From an uncultured Actinomycetes bacterium (GTDB lineage Bacteria > Actinomycetota > Acidimicrobiia > Acidimicrobiales > Acidimicrobilacustridaceae): a DNA stretch of 64,000 nucleotides. The stretch lies in the NCBI GenBank assembly GCA_937927725.1, contig CALBSE010000035.1, forward strand, positions 23,908 through 87,907. Reading direction: 5' to 3'. Shown piece after piece: positions 16,194-24,293 of the stretch (position 1 is its first letter; each line of letters opens with the position of its first letter). The notes beneath the pieces are model-generated. The model saw only the letters and a list, made by a program, of their open reading frames with translations. It did no database searches and was not told the DNA's origin. Both the position numbers and the translations under genes were made by a program.

Positions 16194-17311
16194 AGCGCAG
16201 GTTCAGTCTCGCAGCACTTTCGTTCGTCATTCTCGCTGGTGCATGCGGGTCGTCAGGTTCAGCGGCGAAGCAACCAACGGTGATTGCTTCTGTGCTTGTA
16301 AACGGCCAACTGCCACATTTCGACCAGCCTCAAACGTTGAAGGTGCTGACGCACGATTCGTTTGCAGTGACACAGTCTGTTCTCGACGAGTTCGAAGCAG
16401 CGACAAATGTCAAAGTCGAACTGATTCCTTCGGGTGACGCAGTTGCGATGACGAACTCGGCGATTTTGACTGCAGGCAATCCTGTGGCCGACGTGATCTT
16501 TGGCTTTGATGAAAACCTTTTGGGTTCCGTTCTTGAGAACAATCTCCTCCAGGCATATCGGCCGGATCGCCTGAAGACCGTCGAACCCGACTACGTCATT
16601 GATGCCTCAGGAATGGCGACTCCAATTGATCATGGCGATGTGTGCGTGAACTTTGATCGTGGTGCGTTCGCAAAGGCGGGAACATCCATTCCGACAACGT
16701 TCGACGGTCTTGGACAACCGGCAGTCAAGAGCGATCTCGTGGTTGAAGATCCATCCACGTCGACGCCGGGACTGGCGTTCATGTTGGCAACTATCGCAAA
16801 GTTCGGCGGCGGAAACGACACGTCGGAAGACGCTTCGTGGCTGACCTATTGGAAGCAGCTGAAAGCAAACGGCGTGAGCGTCGTCGACAGTTGGGAAACC
16901 GCGTATTACGGCAGTTTTTCTGGGGGGAGTGGCAAAGGCGATCGTCCATTGGTCGTGAGTTACGCGTCGAGTCCTCCGGCAGAGGTCGCGGACACGAGTC
17001 TTCCTGTTGACCAGGCGCCGACTGGTGTCATTACTGATACCTGTTACCGGCAAACAGAATTTGCTGGAATTCTGCGAGGTGCCGCGAACTCGCAGGCAGC
17101 TGCCGCATTCATCGAATTCATGTTGGGCAACTCCTTTCAGGCTGATGTACCAGGACAGATGTACGTCTATCCGGTTGTGAAGGGCACGACCTTGACCGAC
17201 ACGTTTGCCAAATACACTGCGCCGGTTGCATCGCCGCTGACGCTGCCCTATGCCGACGTTTCGGCGAATCGTGATCGGTGGATCGCGCAGTGGTCAGCAC
17301 TCTTCCGCTGA
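16190..17311 (+). CDS. Thiamine-type ABC transporter substrate-binding lipoprotein
   Basis: 373 residues. The N-terminus is a lipoprotein signal: positive MKRR, hydrophobic LAALSFVILAGAC, with Cys in a LAGAC lipobox followed by GSSGS. The mature part has the ThiB/TbpA-like features LKVLTHDSFAVTQSVLDEFEAATNVKVELIPSGDA, DVIFGFDENLL, and PVASPLTLPYADV near the end. It should capture thiamine or TPP outside the membrane and hand it to the permease. It overlaps the kinase gene by 4 bases, and its last codons overlap the proposed permease start. Position behind a TPP riboswitch supports the substrate assignment. Confidence 0.92.
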   Translation: MKRRFSLAALSFVILAGACGSSGSAAKQPTVIASVLVNGQLPHFDQPQTLKVLTHDSFAVTQSVLDEFEAATNVKVELIPSGDAVAMTNSAILTAGNPVADVIFGFDENLLGSVLENNLLQAYRPDRLKTVEPDYVIDASGMATPIDHGDVCVNFDRGAFAKAGTSIPTTFDGLGQPAVKSDLVVEDPSTSTPGLAFMLATIAKFGGGNDTSEDASWLTYWKQLKANGVSVVDSWETAYYGSFSGGSGKGDRPLVVSYASSPPAEVADTSLPVDQAPTGVITDTCYRQTEFAGILRGAANSQAAAAFIEFMLGNSFQADVPGQMYVYPVVKGTTLTDTFAKYTAPVASPLTLPYADVSANRDRWIAQWSALFR

Positions 17312-18981
17312 ACCAAACATCTCCTCCTGTGAGCTCACGTCGCAACTCGTGGTGGCGGCTACTCGCTGCAGCGCCTCCGCTTGTCTTCCTCGCAGTATTT
17401 TTTGCGTGGCCAGTTGGAGCAATTCTCCTGAGGGGACTGCATTCCGGTGGAACTTGGAATGTTGGAGTTTTCGGTGATGTGTTCACCGATCCAACAATGC
17501 GGCGAGTGCTCTGGTTTACGGCTTGGGAGTCGGTCGCTTCAACAGGTCTTTGCGTGCTCGTGGCGATTCCTGGAGCTGCGCTCTTTGCTCGCTATCGGTT
17601 CAGGGGTAAGCGGCTGCTGTGGTCTGCACTCCTTGTTCCTTTTGTGCTCCCGACTGTCGTTGTCGCCGTTTCGATGCTCGGAATTATCGGGGGCGGAGGA
17701 CTTACTGGGATCAATCTCAACGGAACAGTTTGGGCAATTCTGATCGCTCATGTTTTCTTTAACTATGCCGTTGTCGTTCGAACGGTCGGGTCAACTTGGT
17801 CAACGATTGATCCACGATTGGAAGAGTCAGCACGTGCATTAGGAGCACCGCCTTGGCGAGTATTTGCCGAAGTCACCTGGCCGCTCATCCGATCAGCAGT
17901 TGCTGCGGCATCGTCAATCGTGTTTCTGTTCAGTTTCACCTCGTTTGGAATCGTCCTGATCCTCGGCGGAATCTCACACCGCACACTTGAAGTTGAGATT
18001 TACGATCAAACGGCAAAGTTTCTCCACCTTGATCTTGCTGCGGTACTCGCACTCGTGCAGTTGGTTGTTGTTGTCCTGATCCTTGTGTGGTTCGGGCGTT
18101 CTCAGCGACGTCGATCGGTACTTTTCGATCAGCGATCGGCATCCGAGACCGAACATCTTGCAGAAACTCCCCGGCAGCGGTGGTTCGTCCGATCAAACCT
18201 TGCCTTCATGGCGCTATTGCTCGGAACCCCCCTTTTTGTCCTCGTGGTGCGTTCGTTCGCTACTCCCGACGGTTGGGGCTTTGGTTTCTATCGTTCGCTC
18301 GCCGATAGCCGTGGAGGATCAACCTCGTTTGTGCCGCCGATCGACGCGATTGGTAATTCGCTGCTGTTTGCCTCGATTGCGACAGTGATCGCTCTCGTCC
18401 TCGGTCTTTGCGCGGCGTGGGCAATTGTCGGTGATGGATCCGTTGACTCTGACTCGCGATTTGCTCGATGGACCGATACCGCATTGATGATTCCGCTTGG
18501 GACATCTGCAGTCACGGTTGGTTTTGGATTTCTCATCGTCTTCGACGAACCACCCTTGAATCTTCGGTCGTCGCTCTGGCTCATTCCGATTGCCCACGCA
18601 ATCGTTGCTCTTCCATTCGTGGTCCGCTTACTTGTACCTGCGCTTCGATCGATCGATCCGCGAGTTCGGGAAGCGGCCGCAACGCTCGGCGCCTCTCCTC
18701 GACGCGTTTGGTGGAGCGTCGATGTACCTATCGTTGGACGAGCGCTCGCCGCTGCCGCCGGGTTTGCCTTCGCTGTCTCTCTCGGTGAATTCGGAGCAAC
18801 AGCATTTCTTATTCGTCCTGATCGGCCCACAATGCCTATTGCTATTTATCGAGCTCTCGGCCGACCGGGCGTGTACAACTTTGGCCAAGCGATGGCGATG
18901 TCGACACTTCTCATGGTGCTCACCGTTGTCGTCATCCTGCTCATCGACCGATTCCGCCCCGCCGGAGTTTCGGAGTTTTGA
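17290..18981 (+). CDS. Thiamine-type ABC transporter permease (fused two-domain)
   Basis: 563 residues with two binding-protein-dependent transport domains in one chain, as in ThiP. There are about 12 hydrophobic segments. The two EAA-like loops are ARALGAPPWRVFAEVTWPLIRSAV in the first half and EAAATLGASPRRVWWSVDVPIVGRAL in the second; they contact the ATPase. No ATG is available near the start. The GTG at 17290 follows GGTGGA by 7 bases and is chosen over the GTG at 17278. Either start lies inside the end of the binding-protein gene. The stop is one base before the ATPase start. Confidence 0.92.
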   Translation: MVSTLPLNQTSPPVSSRRNSWWRLLAAAPPLVFLAVFFAWPVGAILLRGLHSGGTWNVGVFGDVFTDPTMRRVLWFTAWESVASTGLCVLVAIPGAALFARYRFRGKRLLWSALLVPFVLPTVVVAVSMLGIIGGGGLTGINLNGTVWAILIAHVFFNYAVVVRTVGSTWSTIDPRLEESARALGAPPWRVFAEVTWPLIRSAVAAASSIVFLFSFTSFGIVLILGGISHRTLEVEIYDQTAKFLHLDLAAVLALVQLVVVVLILVWFGRSQRRRSVLFDQRSASETEHLAETPRQRWFVRSNLAFMALLLGTPLFVLVVRSFATPDGWGFGFYRSLADSRGGSTSFVPPIDAIGNSLLFASIATVIALVLGLCAAWAIVGDGSVDSDSRFARWTDTALMIPLGTSAVTVGFGFLIVFDEPPLNLRSSLWLIPIAHAIVALPFVVRLLVPALRSIDPRVREAAATLGASPRRVWWSVDVPIVGRALAAAAGFAFAVSLGEFGATAFLIRPDRPTMPIAIYRALGRPGVYNFGQAMAMSTLLMVLTVVVILLIDRFRPAGVSEF

Positions 18982-18982
18982 C

Positions 18983-19708
18983 ATGACCACACCATTCCTC
19001 TCCCTAAATCATGTGAGTGCTCGTCATGGCAAGAGCGAGACGTATGCCCTCCGCGACGTCTCCTTTGAAATCAGTCGTGGCGAGGTTGTAGGTGTGCTTG
19101 GGTCCTCAGGGTCGGGGAAAACCACATTGCTGCGCGTCATCGCGGGCCTTCACGCTGTCTCAGAAGGCACGGTTGTCCTCAACGGCGAAGATCTGACGAC
19201 GACTCCGACACATCAGCGCAGCGTCGGTCTGATGTTTCAAGAGCATGCGCTGTTTCCGCACCTCAACGTTTTTGACAATGTGGCATTCGGACTTCGAATG
19301 GCAAAAATTCCCAAGTCTGATCGGTCGATTCGAGTAGACGAAGCCCTTGAACTCGTTGGACTCACCGGATTCGGAACTCGAGATGTGTCATCGTTGTCCG
19401 GAGGAGAGCGACAGCGTGTTGCGCTTGCGCGAACCATAGCGCCGTCGCCGAGTTTGCTTCTGCTTGACGAGCCCATGGGGTCACTCGACCGTGTTCTGCG
19501 CGATCGACTGGTGCCGGAACTCCGGGAACTCATCAACCGCCTCGATCTCACGGCGGTCTACGTCACGCACGATCGAGCAGAGGCGTTCGAATTGGCCGAC
19601 CGCATCGCAGTCCTCAGCGAAGGCAAAGTGATTCAGTTCGACACCCCGAGCGCGCTTGACGCATATCCGGCCACCGATCACGTGGCGCAGCTGCTCGGTC
19701 ACGGCTGA
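18983..19708 (+). CDS. Thiamine-type ABC transporter ATPase
   Basis: 241 residues, a single ABC ATPase domain: Walker A GSSGSGKTT, Q-loop MFQEHALFPHLNVFDNVAFG, signature SLSGGERQRVALARTIA, Walker B LLLLDEPMGSLD and the switch His in VYVTHDRAEAFELADRIAVL. It powers the permease encoded immediately upstream. The open frame extends far upstream inside the permease gene, but the ATG at 18983, one base after the permease stop, gives the correct N-terminus. This closes the riboswitch-controlled thiamine operon. Confidence 0.93.
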   Translation: MTTPFLSLNHVSARHGKSETYALRDVSFEISRGEVVGVLGSSGSGKTTLLRVIAGLHAVSEGTVVLNGEDLTTTPTHQRSVGLMFQEHALFPHLNVFDNVAFGLRMAKIPKSDRSIRVDEALELVGLTGFGTRDVSSLSGGERQRVALARTIAPSPSLLLLDEPMGSLDRVLRDRLVPELRELINRLDLTAVYVTHDRAEAFELADRIAVLSEGKVIQFDTPSALDAYPATDHVAQLLGHG

Positions 19709-19735
19709 CTCTTGTTCGTGCGACACAATGGGTCC

Positions 19736-20161
19736 ATGGATCTGACTGCAACTCTTGATGCTTCGTGTTCCCTTGAGCAGTTGCGGGGTTGGGTGGGCGA
19801 TCTCTCGCGCTACCCAAATTGGCTTTCAATCGTTCCGAGTGCTGTCCCCGAGGAGGGCAGTGATCCCAGTGCTTGGGCCGTTGAGTTGCGGGCCAAAGTT
19901 GGTCCTATCGCCCGATCAAAACGATTGCGAATGATCCGCACAATCGATGAACCTTCGCATATTCGATTTGAGCGAGCGGAAACCGATGGTCGTAGCCATT
20001 CGCCGTGGGTCCTTGATGCCCAGCTCGAACCGATAGCGGCCGGAACCCGACTGACGATGGGGCTGCACTACGGCGGCTCGTTTGGGGCCGGTCTGTTTGA
20101 GCGCCTTCTGAACGATGAAATCGAGTCTTCGAAACAAACTCTTCGCTCGCTGGTGGAATGA
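19736..20161 (+). CDS. SRPBCC family protein (polyketide cyclase/START-like)
   Basis: 141 residues beginning MDLTATLDASCSLEQLRGWVGDLSRYPNWLSIV. This is the opening of the SRPBCC fold: a beta strand, two helices, then the 'D...YP.W' motif. The strand-rich centre and the long C-terminal helix (LFERLLNDEIESSKQTLRSLVE) also fit. These proteins bind hydrophobic ligands in a deep cavity; the ligand is unknown. It lies 27 bases after the thiamine operon and 27 bases before the peptidase gene, so it may be read with either. Confidence 0.8.
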   Translation: MDLTATLDASCSLEQLRGWVGDLSRYPNWLSIVPSAVPEEGSDPSAWAVELRAKVGPIARSKRLRMIRTIDEPSHIRFERAETDGRSHSPWVLDAQLEPIAAGTRLTMGLHYGGSFGAGLFERLLNDEIESSKQTLRSLVE

Positions 20162-20188
20162 GCCCTCTCGGTTCCGTAGCGTGTGCCC

Positions 20189-21988
20189 ATGAATGTGCAC
20201 GAAGACGCTGACCTCAACGCCGCCGATATCGCCTGGGACCTTGATCCACTTGTCGAAGGTGCTGGTCAAGAGGGAGTGAATCAACTCCTCGAGCAAGCGG
20301 AAGTGCTCACCGGTGAACTTGAACGGTGGCGTGGTCGCATCGGTGACCTCGAGGCGTCAGAGTTGGCGCAAGCAATGAAAACCTTGGGGGAGATTCAGGA
20401 TCGACTGGGCCGCGCTGGTTCATGGGTGTCATTGCGTTTTTCTGTCGACACATCGGATCCAGCGCTTGGTGCAGCGTTGCAGAAATTCCAAGAACAAGCA
20501 ACGGAGTTGTCCACTCGTTTGATCTTTCTAGAACTGGAGTGGGCCGAGGTTCCTGAAGCACGAGCTTCGAAGGTGCTCGAGTCAGACGATCTCAAGTTCT
20601 GCCGCTACTACCTCGAGTCGGCTCGTCGGTACCGCCCGCATCTGCTCACCGAACCGGAAGAGAAGATCCTCGCCGAGAAGGACGTCACCAGTTCATCTGC
20701 GTGGAGCCGACTGTTTGACGAATTGACTTCGGCCATTGTTGTGGAACTGCCCGATGGTCCCACAAGTCTTGAGCAAGGACTATCTCGGCTCGGTTCCCCT
20801 GATCGCGAGGAACGACGAATCGCCGCCGACGCTGTCACGGTTGCGCTCGAACCAGGTCTTCGAACGCGTGCATATGTGTTCAACACACTGATGGCCGACA
20901 AGTCGACGGATGATCGCCTACGCGCATATTCCTCGTGGGTGGCGAGCCGAAATCTAGCGAATCAAGCAAGCGATTCATCGGTTCAGGCTTTGGTGGATGC
21001 AGTTGTCGATCGTTATGACATTCCACAGCGTTGGTACCGGCTGAAGGCGCAACTGCTCGGTGTTGAACGACTTGCCGATTTCGACCGCAATGCGTCGATC
21101 GCAACGGTGGAGGAGGAATTCTCGTGGTCGCAGGCCACCGAGATCGTGCTCGACTCCTACGGTTCCTTCTCTTCTGAACTGGCGGGTGTCGTGAACACCT
21201 TTATTAACGAGAACTGGATCGATGCCCCCGTGCGTCCCGGAAAGCGCCCAGGTGCATTTTGTGCCTACACCGTTCCCAGCGCCCATCCCTTCTTGTTGCT
21301 CAACTGGACGAGTCGCCGTCGAGACGTACTTACCCTTGCGCATGAACTCGGACATGGGCTCCATGCGTATCTGGCTCGCGAACAGGGTGTCTTCCATCAG
21401 TCGACTCCGCTTACGTTGGCCGAGACAGCTTCTGTCTTTGGCGAAACCGTGACGTTTGGCCGATTGCTCGCCGACACCACAGACCCCAATGCCCGCCTTG
21501 CGCTTTTGGCCGAAAGCCTCGAAGGTCAAATCGCAACGGTGTTCCGACAGATCGCCATGAATCGATTTGAGAACGCCGTACACACGCATCGCCGTGAGAT
21601 CGGTGAACTGTCAACCGAAGACTTTGCTGATGCATGGGAAGGAACACAGCGAGCCATGCTTGGCGATGCGGTTGAAATCACACCGGGCTATCGCTCGTGG
21701 TGGAGTTACATTCCCCATTTCATCGGCTCTCCTGGATACGTCTACGCGTACGCCTATGGGCAACTACTAGCGCTTGCGGTCTATGCGCGCTACGAAGTCG
21801 AAGGCGACGCGTTCGTCCCGGCCTACCTCGATCTCTTGCGCGCCGGCGGATCAATGTCGCCCGAAGACCTTGGTCGAATCGTTGGGGTCGATCTGGCCGA
21901 CCCTCGCTTCTGGGATGGCGGCCTCGCCATCATCGATGCACAACTCTCGGCTGCCGAACAGGCTGCTCGAGACGCTGGTCGCCTGTGA
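20189..21988 (+). CDS. M3 family oligoendopeptidase (PepF-like)
   Basis: 599 residues, a zinc metallopeptidase of the thimet/oligoendopeptidase F family that cuts short peptides in the cytosol. The zinc motif HELGH is seen in LTLAHELGHGLHAYLAREQG near residue 385, with the downstream Glu in LAETASVFGETVTF as third ligand. The N-terminal helical domain (LERWRGRIGDLEASELAQAMKTLGEIQDRLGRAGSWVSL) and the C-terminal YVYAYAYGQLLALAVYARYE segment are typical. A GTG at 20183 is an alternative start. It converges on the monooxygenase gene with 3 bases between the stops. Confidence 0.94.
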   Translation: MNVHEDADLNAADIAWDLDPLVEGAGQEGVNQLLEQAEVLTGELERWRGRIGDLEASELAQAMKTLGEIQDRLGRAGSWVSLRFSVDTSDPALGAALQKFQEQATELSTRLIFLELEWAEVPEARASKVLESDDLKFCRYYLESARRYRPHLLTEPEEKILAEKDVTSSSAWSRLFDELTSAIVVELPDGPTSLEQGLSRLGSPDREERRIAADAVTVALEPGLRTRAYVFNTLMADKSTDDRLRAYSSWVASRNLANQASDSSVQALVDAVVDRYDIPQRWYRLKAQLLGVERLADFDRNASIATVEEEFSWSQATEIVLDSYGSFSSELAGVVNTFINENWIDAPVRPGKRPGAFCAYTVPSAHPFLLLNWTSRRRDVLTLAHELGHGLHAYLAREQGVFHQSTPLTLAETASVFGETVTFGRLLADTTDPNARLALLAESLEGQIATVFRQIAMNRFENAVHTHRREIGELSTEDFADAWEGTQRAMLGDAVEITPGYRSWWSYIPHFIGSPGYVYAYAYGQLLALAVYARYEVEGDAFVPAYLDLLRAGGSMSPEDLGRIVGVDLADPRFWDGGLAIIDAQLSAAEQAARDAGRL

Positions 21989-21991
21989 TCG

Positions 21992-23443
21992 TTACTTGCG
22001 TCCGAGTTCGAACGGACTCAAGTCAGGGTTTGCGACAGAGTCGCGATAATGAAACATCGAAAACGGGTACTGCGTAACGATCTTGCCTGAAGGGCTTTCG
22101 TAGTAATGCCCACAACCGGCGTGCCACACTTCGACTCCAGCAATGGCTGTCTGAAGTTCTGCGTTGTAGGCGTCCATTTCGTCTCGGCGAACATCGATCC
22201 AGTCGGCGTCGGCTTCGTGCATCTGGTCGAGTAGTTCGAGTACGTAACCAACTTCGTATTCCGCCATCTGGATGAGGGATCCGGCGTTGTTGTTGGGTCC
22301 GTACAGCATGAACAAATTCGGGAAGCCGGTTGACGTGACGCCGAGGTACGCCTCGGGGCCGTCGGCCCACTCGTCGTCGAGACTGCGGCCGTTGCGGCCC
22401 GTGAAGGGAATGCGCGATGCGAACTTGTCGACGACGTAACCGGTCGCACAGACGATGACGTCGAACTCTCGTTCAACGCCGTCGGACGTAACGATTCCCT
22501 TCGGCGTGATGCGTTCGATGCCTTCGGTTACGAGTTCCACATTCGGACGGTTGAAAGCGGGGTAGTAGTCGTTTGAGAACAGGGGACGGAAACAGCCCCA
22601 CGGAACATGCGGTGTGAGTCCTTCACGTGTCTTTGGGTCGTCGACGATGGAGATGGCGACGGCGCCAGCCCATTCTGCGCCGCCAAGGATGTCTTTATTG
22701 CTGAACGGCGCGTTTGGACCGATGTAGTTCATGATCGCGTCGCGATAGCCCTGAAGGGCTTCGGGATTTTGTTTGAACTCTTCGATCTGCTCTGCCGGAA
22801 TCGGGAACTCTTCTTTGGGGAGCACCCACTGGGGAGAGCGTTGGAATGACGTCAGGTGAGACGCAACCTTTGCGATTTCCGGAATGCTCTGTACTGCACT
22901 CGCTGCACCACCGATTACCGCAACGCGCTTGTTCGTGACGTCGAGATCGCGGGGCCATTCACCGGTATGAATAAGAGTGCCTGCAAAGCTGTCGCGACCA
23001 GCGATGTCGGGCAACTTCACTTCGCCGAACATTCCTTGCGCACTGATCACAACGTCGGCGACCAAGGATTCTCCGGTTGAGGTACTGACGACCCATTCGG
23101 CCGCATCGTCATCCCAGGTTGCGCCGGTGACGCCCGTGTTCAAGTGAATCATCGGCCAGAGGTCGAGCTTGTCGACCGTGGCTTGCATGTACTCGAGGAT
23201 CTCGGGCTGCGATGCATAGGAACGTGGCCACGATGGATTGAGATTGAACGAAAATGAATAGGCGTGAATCATCACGTCGCAGGAAAGCCCCGGGTAGCGG
23301 CTGCGCTGCCAGGTGCCGCCGACGTCGCCGTCGCGTTCGAGCACCTTCACGTTGGTGTATCCCGCTTCACGAAATTGATAGGCAGAAATGATGCCGCCGG
23401 GACCGGCACCGATCACCAGAATGCGACTGTCTTTCCCGATCAT
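21992..23443 (-). CDS. Flavin-containing monooxygenase, Baeyer-Villiger type
   Basis: 483 residues with two Rossmann motifs: FAD-binding VIGAGPGGIISAYQFREAGY at the N-terminus and NADPH-binding VIGGAASAVQSIPEIAK mid-protein. Between them is the Baeyer-Villiger fingerprint FxGxxxHxxxW (FAGTLIHTGEWP). Such enzymes insert oxygen next to a ketone to give an ester or lactone, or oxygenate soft nucleophiles. The ATG at 23443 (MIGKDSRILVIG) follows AGGAG by 8 bases; the frame's extension to 23515 is not needed. Two longer relatives with N-terminal extensions occur further on in the window. The substrate is unknown. Confidence 0.92.
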   Translation of the reverse strand: MIGKDSRILVIGAGPGGIISAYQFREAGYTNVKVLERDGDVGGTWQRSRYPGLSCDVMIHAYSFSFNLNPSWPRSYASQPEILEYMQATVDKLDLWPMIHLNTGVTGATWDDDAAEWVVSTSTGESLVADVVISAQGMFGEVKLPDIAGRDSFAGTLIHTGEWPRDLDVTNKRVAVIGGAASAVQSIPEIAKVASHLTSFQRSPQWVLPKEEFPIPAEQIEEFKQNPEALQGYRDAIMNYIGPNAPFSNKDILGGAEWAGAVAISIVDDPKTREGLTPHVPWGCFRPLFSNDYYPAFNRPNVELVTEGIERITPKGIVTSDGVEREFDVIVCATGYVVDKFASRIPFTGRNGRSLDDEWADGPEAYLGVTSTGFPNLFMLYGPNNNAGSLIQMAEYEVGYVLELLDQMHEADADWIDVRRDEMDAYNAELQTAIAGVEVWHAGCGHYYESPSGKIVTQYPFSMFHYRDSVANPDLSPFELGRK

Positions 23444-23610
23444 TACGGACTCCTGCCTCAAGGCGTTGTGAACAGACTCATCATCCTGCCCGCTCCGGCG
23501 AATCGAGGCGACCAATTCCCAAGCTGACCTGCCGGTTGGCGAGAGAGGGGGAGGGTTGGGCTAGATTGACGACTCGCAAACCGGTCGCTTCGGCGCATCC
23601 GGGAAGCCAC

Positions 23611-23697
23611 GTCGGAGTGGCGGAATTGGCATACGCGCTAGACTAAGGATCTAGTGCCCGAAAGGGCGTGGGGGTTCAAGTCCCCCCTCCGACACCA
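23611..23697 (+). tRNA. tRNA-Leu (anticodon AAG)
   Basis: A complete class II cloverleaf with encoded CCA. The acceptor stem pairs 23611-23617 with 23687-23693. The D stem is GCG/CGC. The anticodon stem pairs 23638-23642 with 23650-23654 around a 7-base loop, CTAAGGA. The variable arm is long (GCCC/GGGC) and the T arm pairs 23670-23674 with 23682-23686. Position 33 is T and the anticodon 34-36 reads AAG, decoding CUU/CUC if A34 is deaminated. The 3' end is the attachment site of the adjacent element. Confidence 0.95.
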
Positions 23698-23698
23698 C
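23681..23698 (+). repeat. attL, 18-bp direct repeat (tRNA side)
   Basis: TCCCCCCTCCGACACCAC covers the 3' half of the T stem, the 3' acceptor strand and CCA of the tRNA-Leu gene, plus one base. The identical sequence occurs at 29534-29551. The flanking bases differ, so 18 bp is the full identity. Confidence 0.92.
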
Positions 23699-23700
23699 AA

Positions 23701-23717
23701 CCCGGGAAACTTCCCGG
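23701..23717. repeat. Left terminal palindromic repeat of the element
   Basis: CCCGGGAAACTTCCCGG starts two bases inside attL. Its exact reverse complement is found at 29503-29519 near attR. Each copy is itself nearly palindromic (CCGGGAA-N2-TTCCCGG). This fits recombinase or excisionase arm sites, or a replication feature; the role is inferred. Confidence 0.7.
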
Positions 23718-23744
23718 AAGAGTGATTCGAGGGACGATGTAGCC

Positions 23745-23766
23745 GAGTGTGAATCTCGTCACACTC
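23745..23766. promoter_or_regulatory. Inverted repeat upstream of the AbrB-like gene
   Basis: GAGTGTGA and TCACACTC are separated by 6 bases, making an 8-bp perfect inverted repeat. It lies about 80 bases upstream of the AbrB-like start in the only non-coding stretch before the int operon. A binding site for a self-encoded regulator is a reasonable guess. Confidence 0.4.
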
Positions 23767-23843
23767 CCAGTTCCCCTGTTCAGAGCGTTGTAGCGGCGGA
23801 GTCGGCGGGTGTCGTGCCAGTCGAGAGCGGCACCGTGGATTGC

Positions 23844-24293
23844 ATGGGAAAGCAACACGGCCTGGCAGCGGTCAGGCAGAAAGAGCGGCTCGTCGCCACT
23901 CTCCGACCGGTGCCGAACGGCACGGTCGTCGCAGCATCGCCGACGGTCCTGTCGGAGATGCGTCCTCTCACGCTCACGCCCCGGAGCGACTGGGAGCACG
24001 GCTTCGCCCGCCTCGACGAGTGCGGTCGTGTCCGGGACGCCATCGTCATGGCGTCACTCGGTTGGTCGAGTGGTGACGAGGTCAGCTTCGAGCTCGGTGA
24101 CGAACGAGTCGTCATCAAGCGGGGCGAAGGCCTCCACCGCATCGACGCACGGGGCCGTCTCGCCCTGCCCGAGACCATCCGCAAGGCACTCGGTCTCGGT
24201 GCCGGCGACGGCGTTCTGCTCTCGGCCTCGTCTAACGACGACCTACTGGTCGTCGTCCCTGCCCGACTCTGTGACCTGGTGGTGAACCAATGA
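23844..24293 (+). CDS. AbrB-like (swapped-hairpin) protein with two domains
   Basis: 149 residues. The C-terminal half (HRIDARGRLALPETIRKALGLGAGDGVLLSASSNDDLLVVVP) is a clear SpoVT/AbrB swapped-hairpin DNA-binding domain. The preceding segment (FARLDECGRVRDAIVMASLGWSSGDEVSFELGDERVVIKRG) follows the same strand-turn-helix-strand pattern, so the protein seems to carry two tandem copies. It overlaps the integrase gene by 4 bases (ATGA), so the two are coupled. It may act as repressor or as directionality factor for the recombinase. A GTG start at 23814 is possible; the ATG at 23844 is used without a strong ribosome site. Confidence 0.75.
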   Translation: MGKQHGLAAVRQKERLVATLRPVPNGTVVAASPTVLSEMRPLTLTPRSDWEHGFARLDECGRVRDAIVMASLGWSSGDEVSFELGDERVVIKRGEGLHRIDARGRLALPETIRKALGLGAGDGVLLSASSNDDLLVVVPARLCDLVVNQ

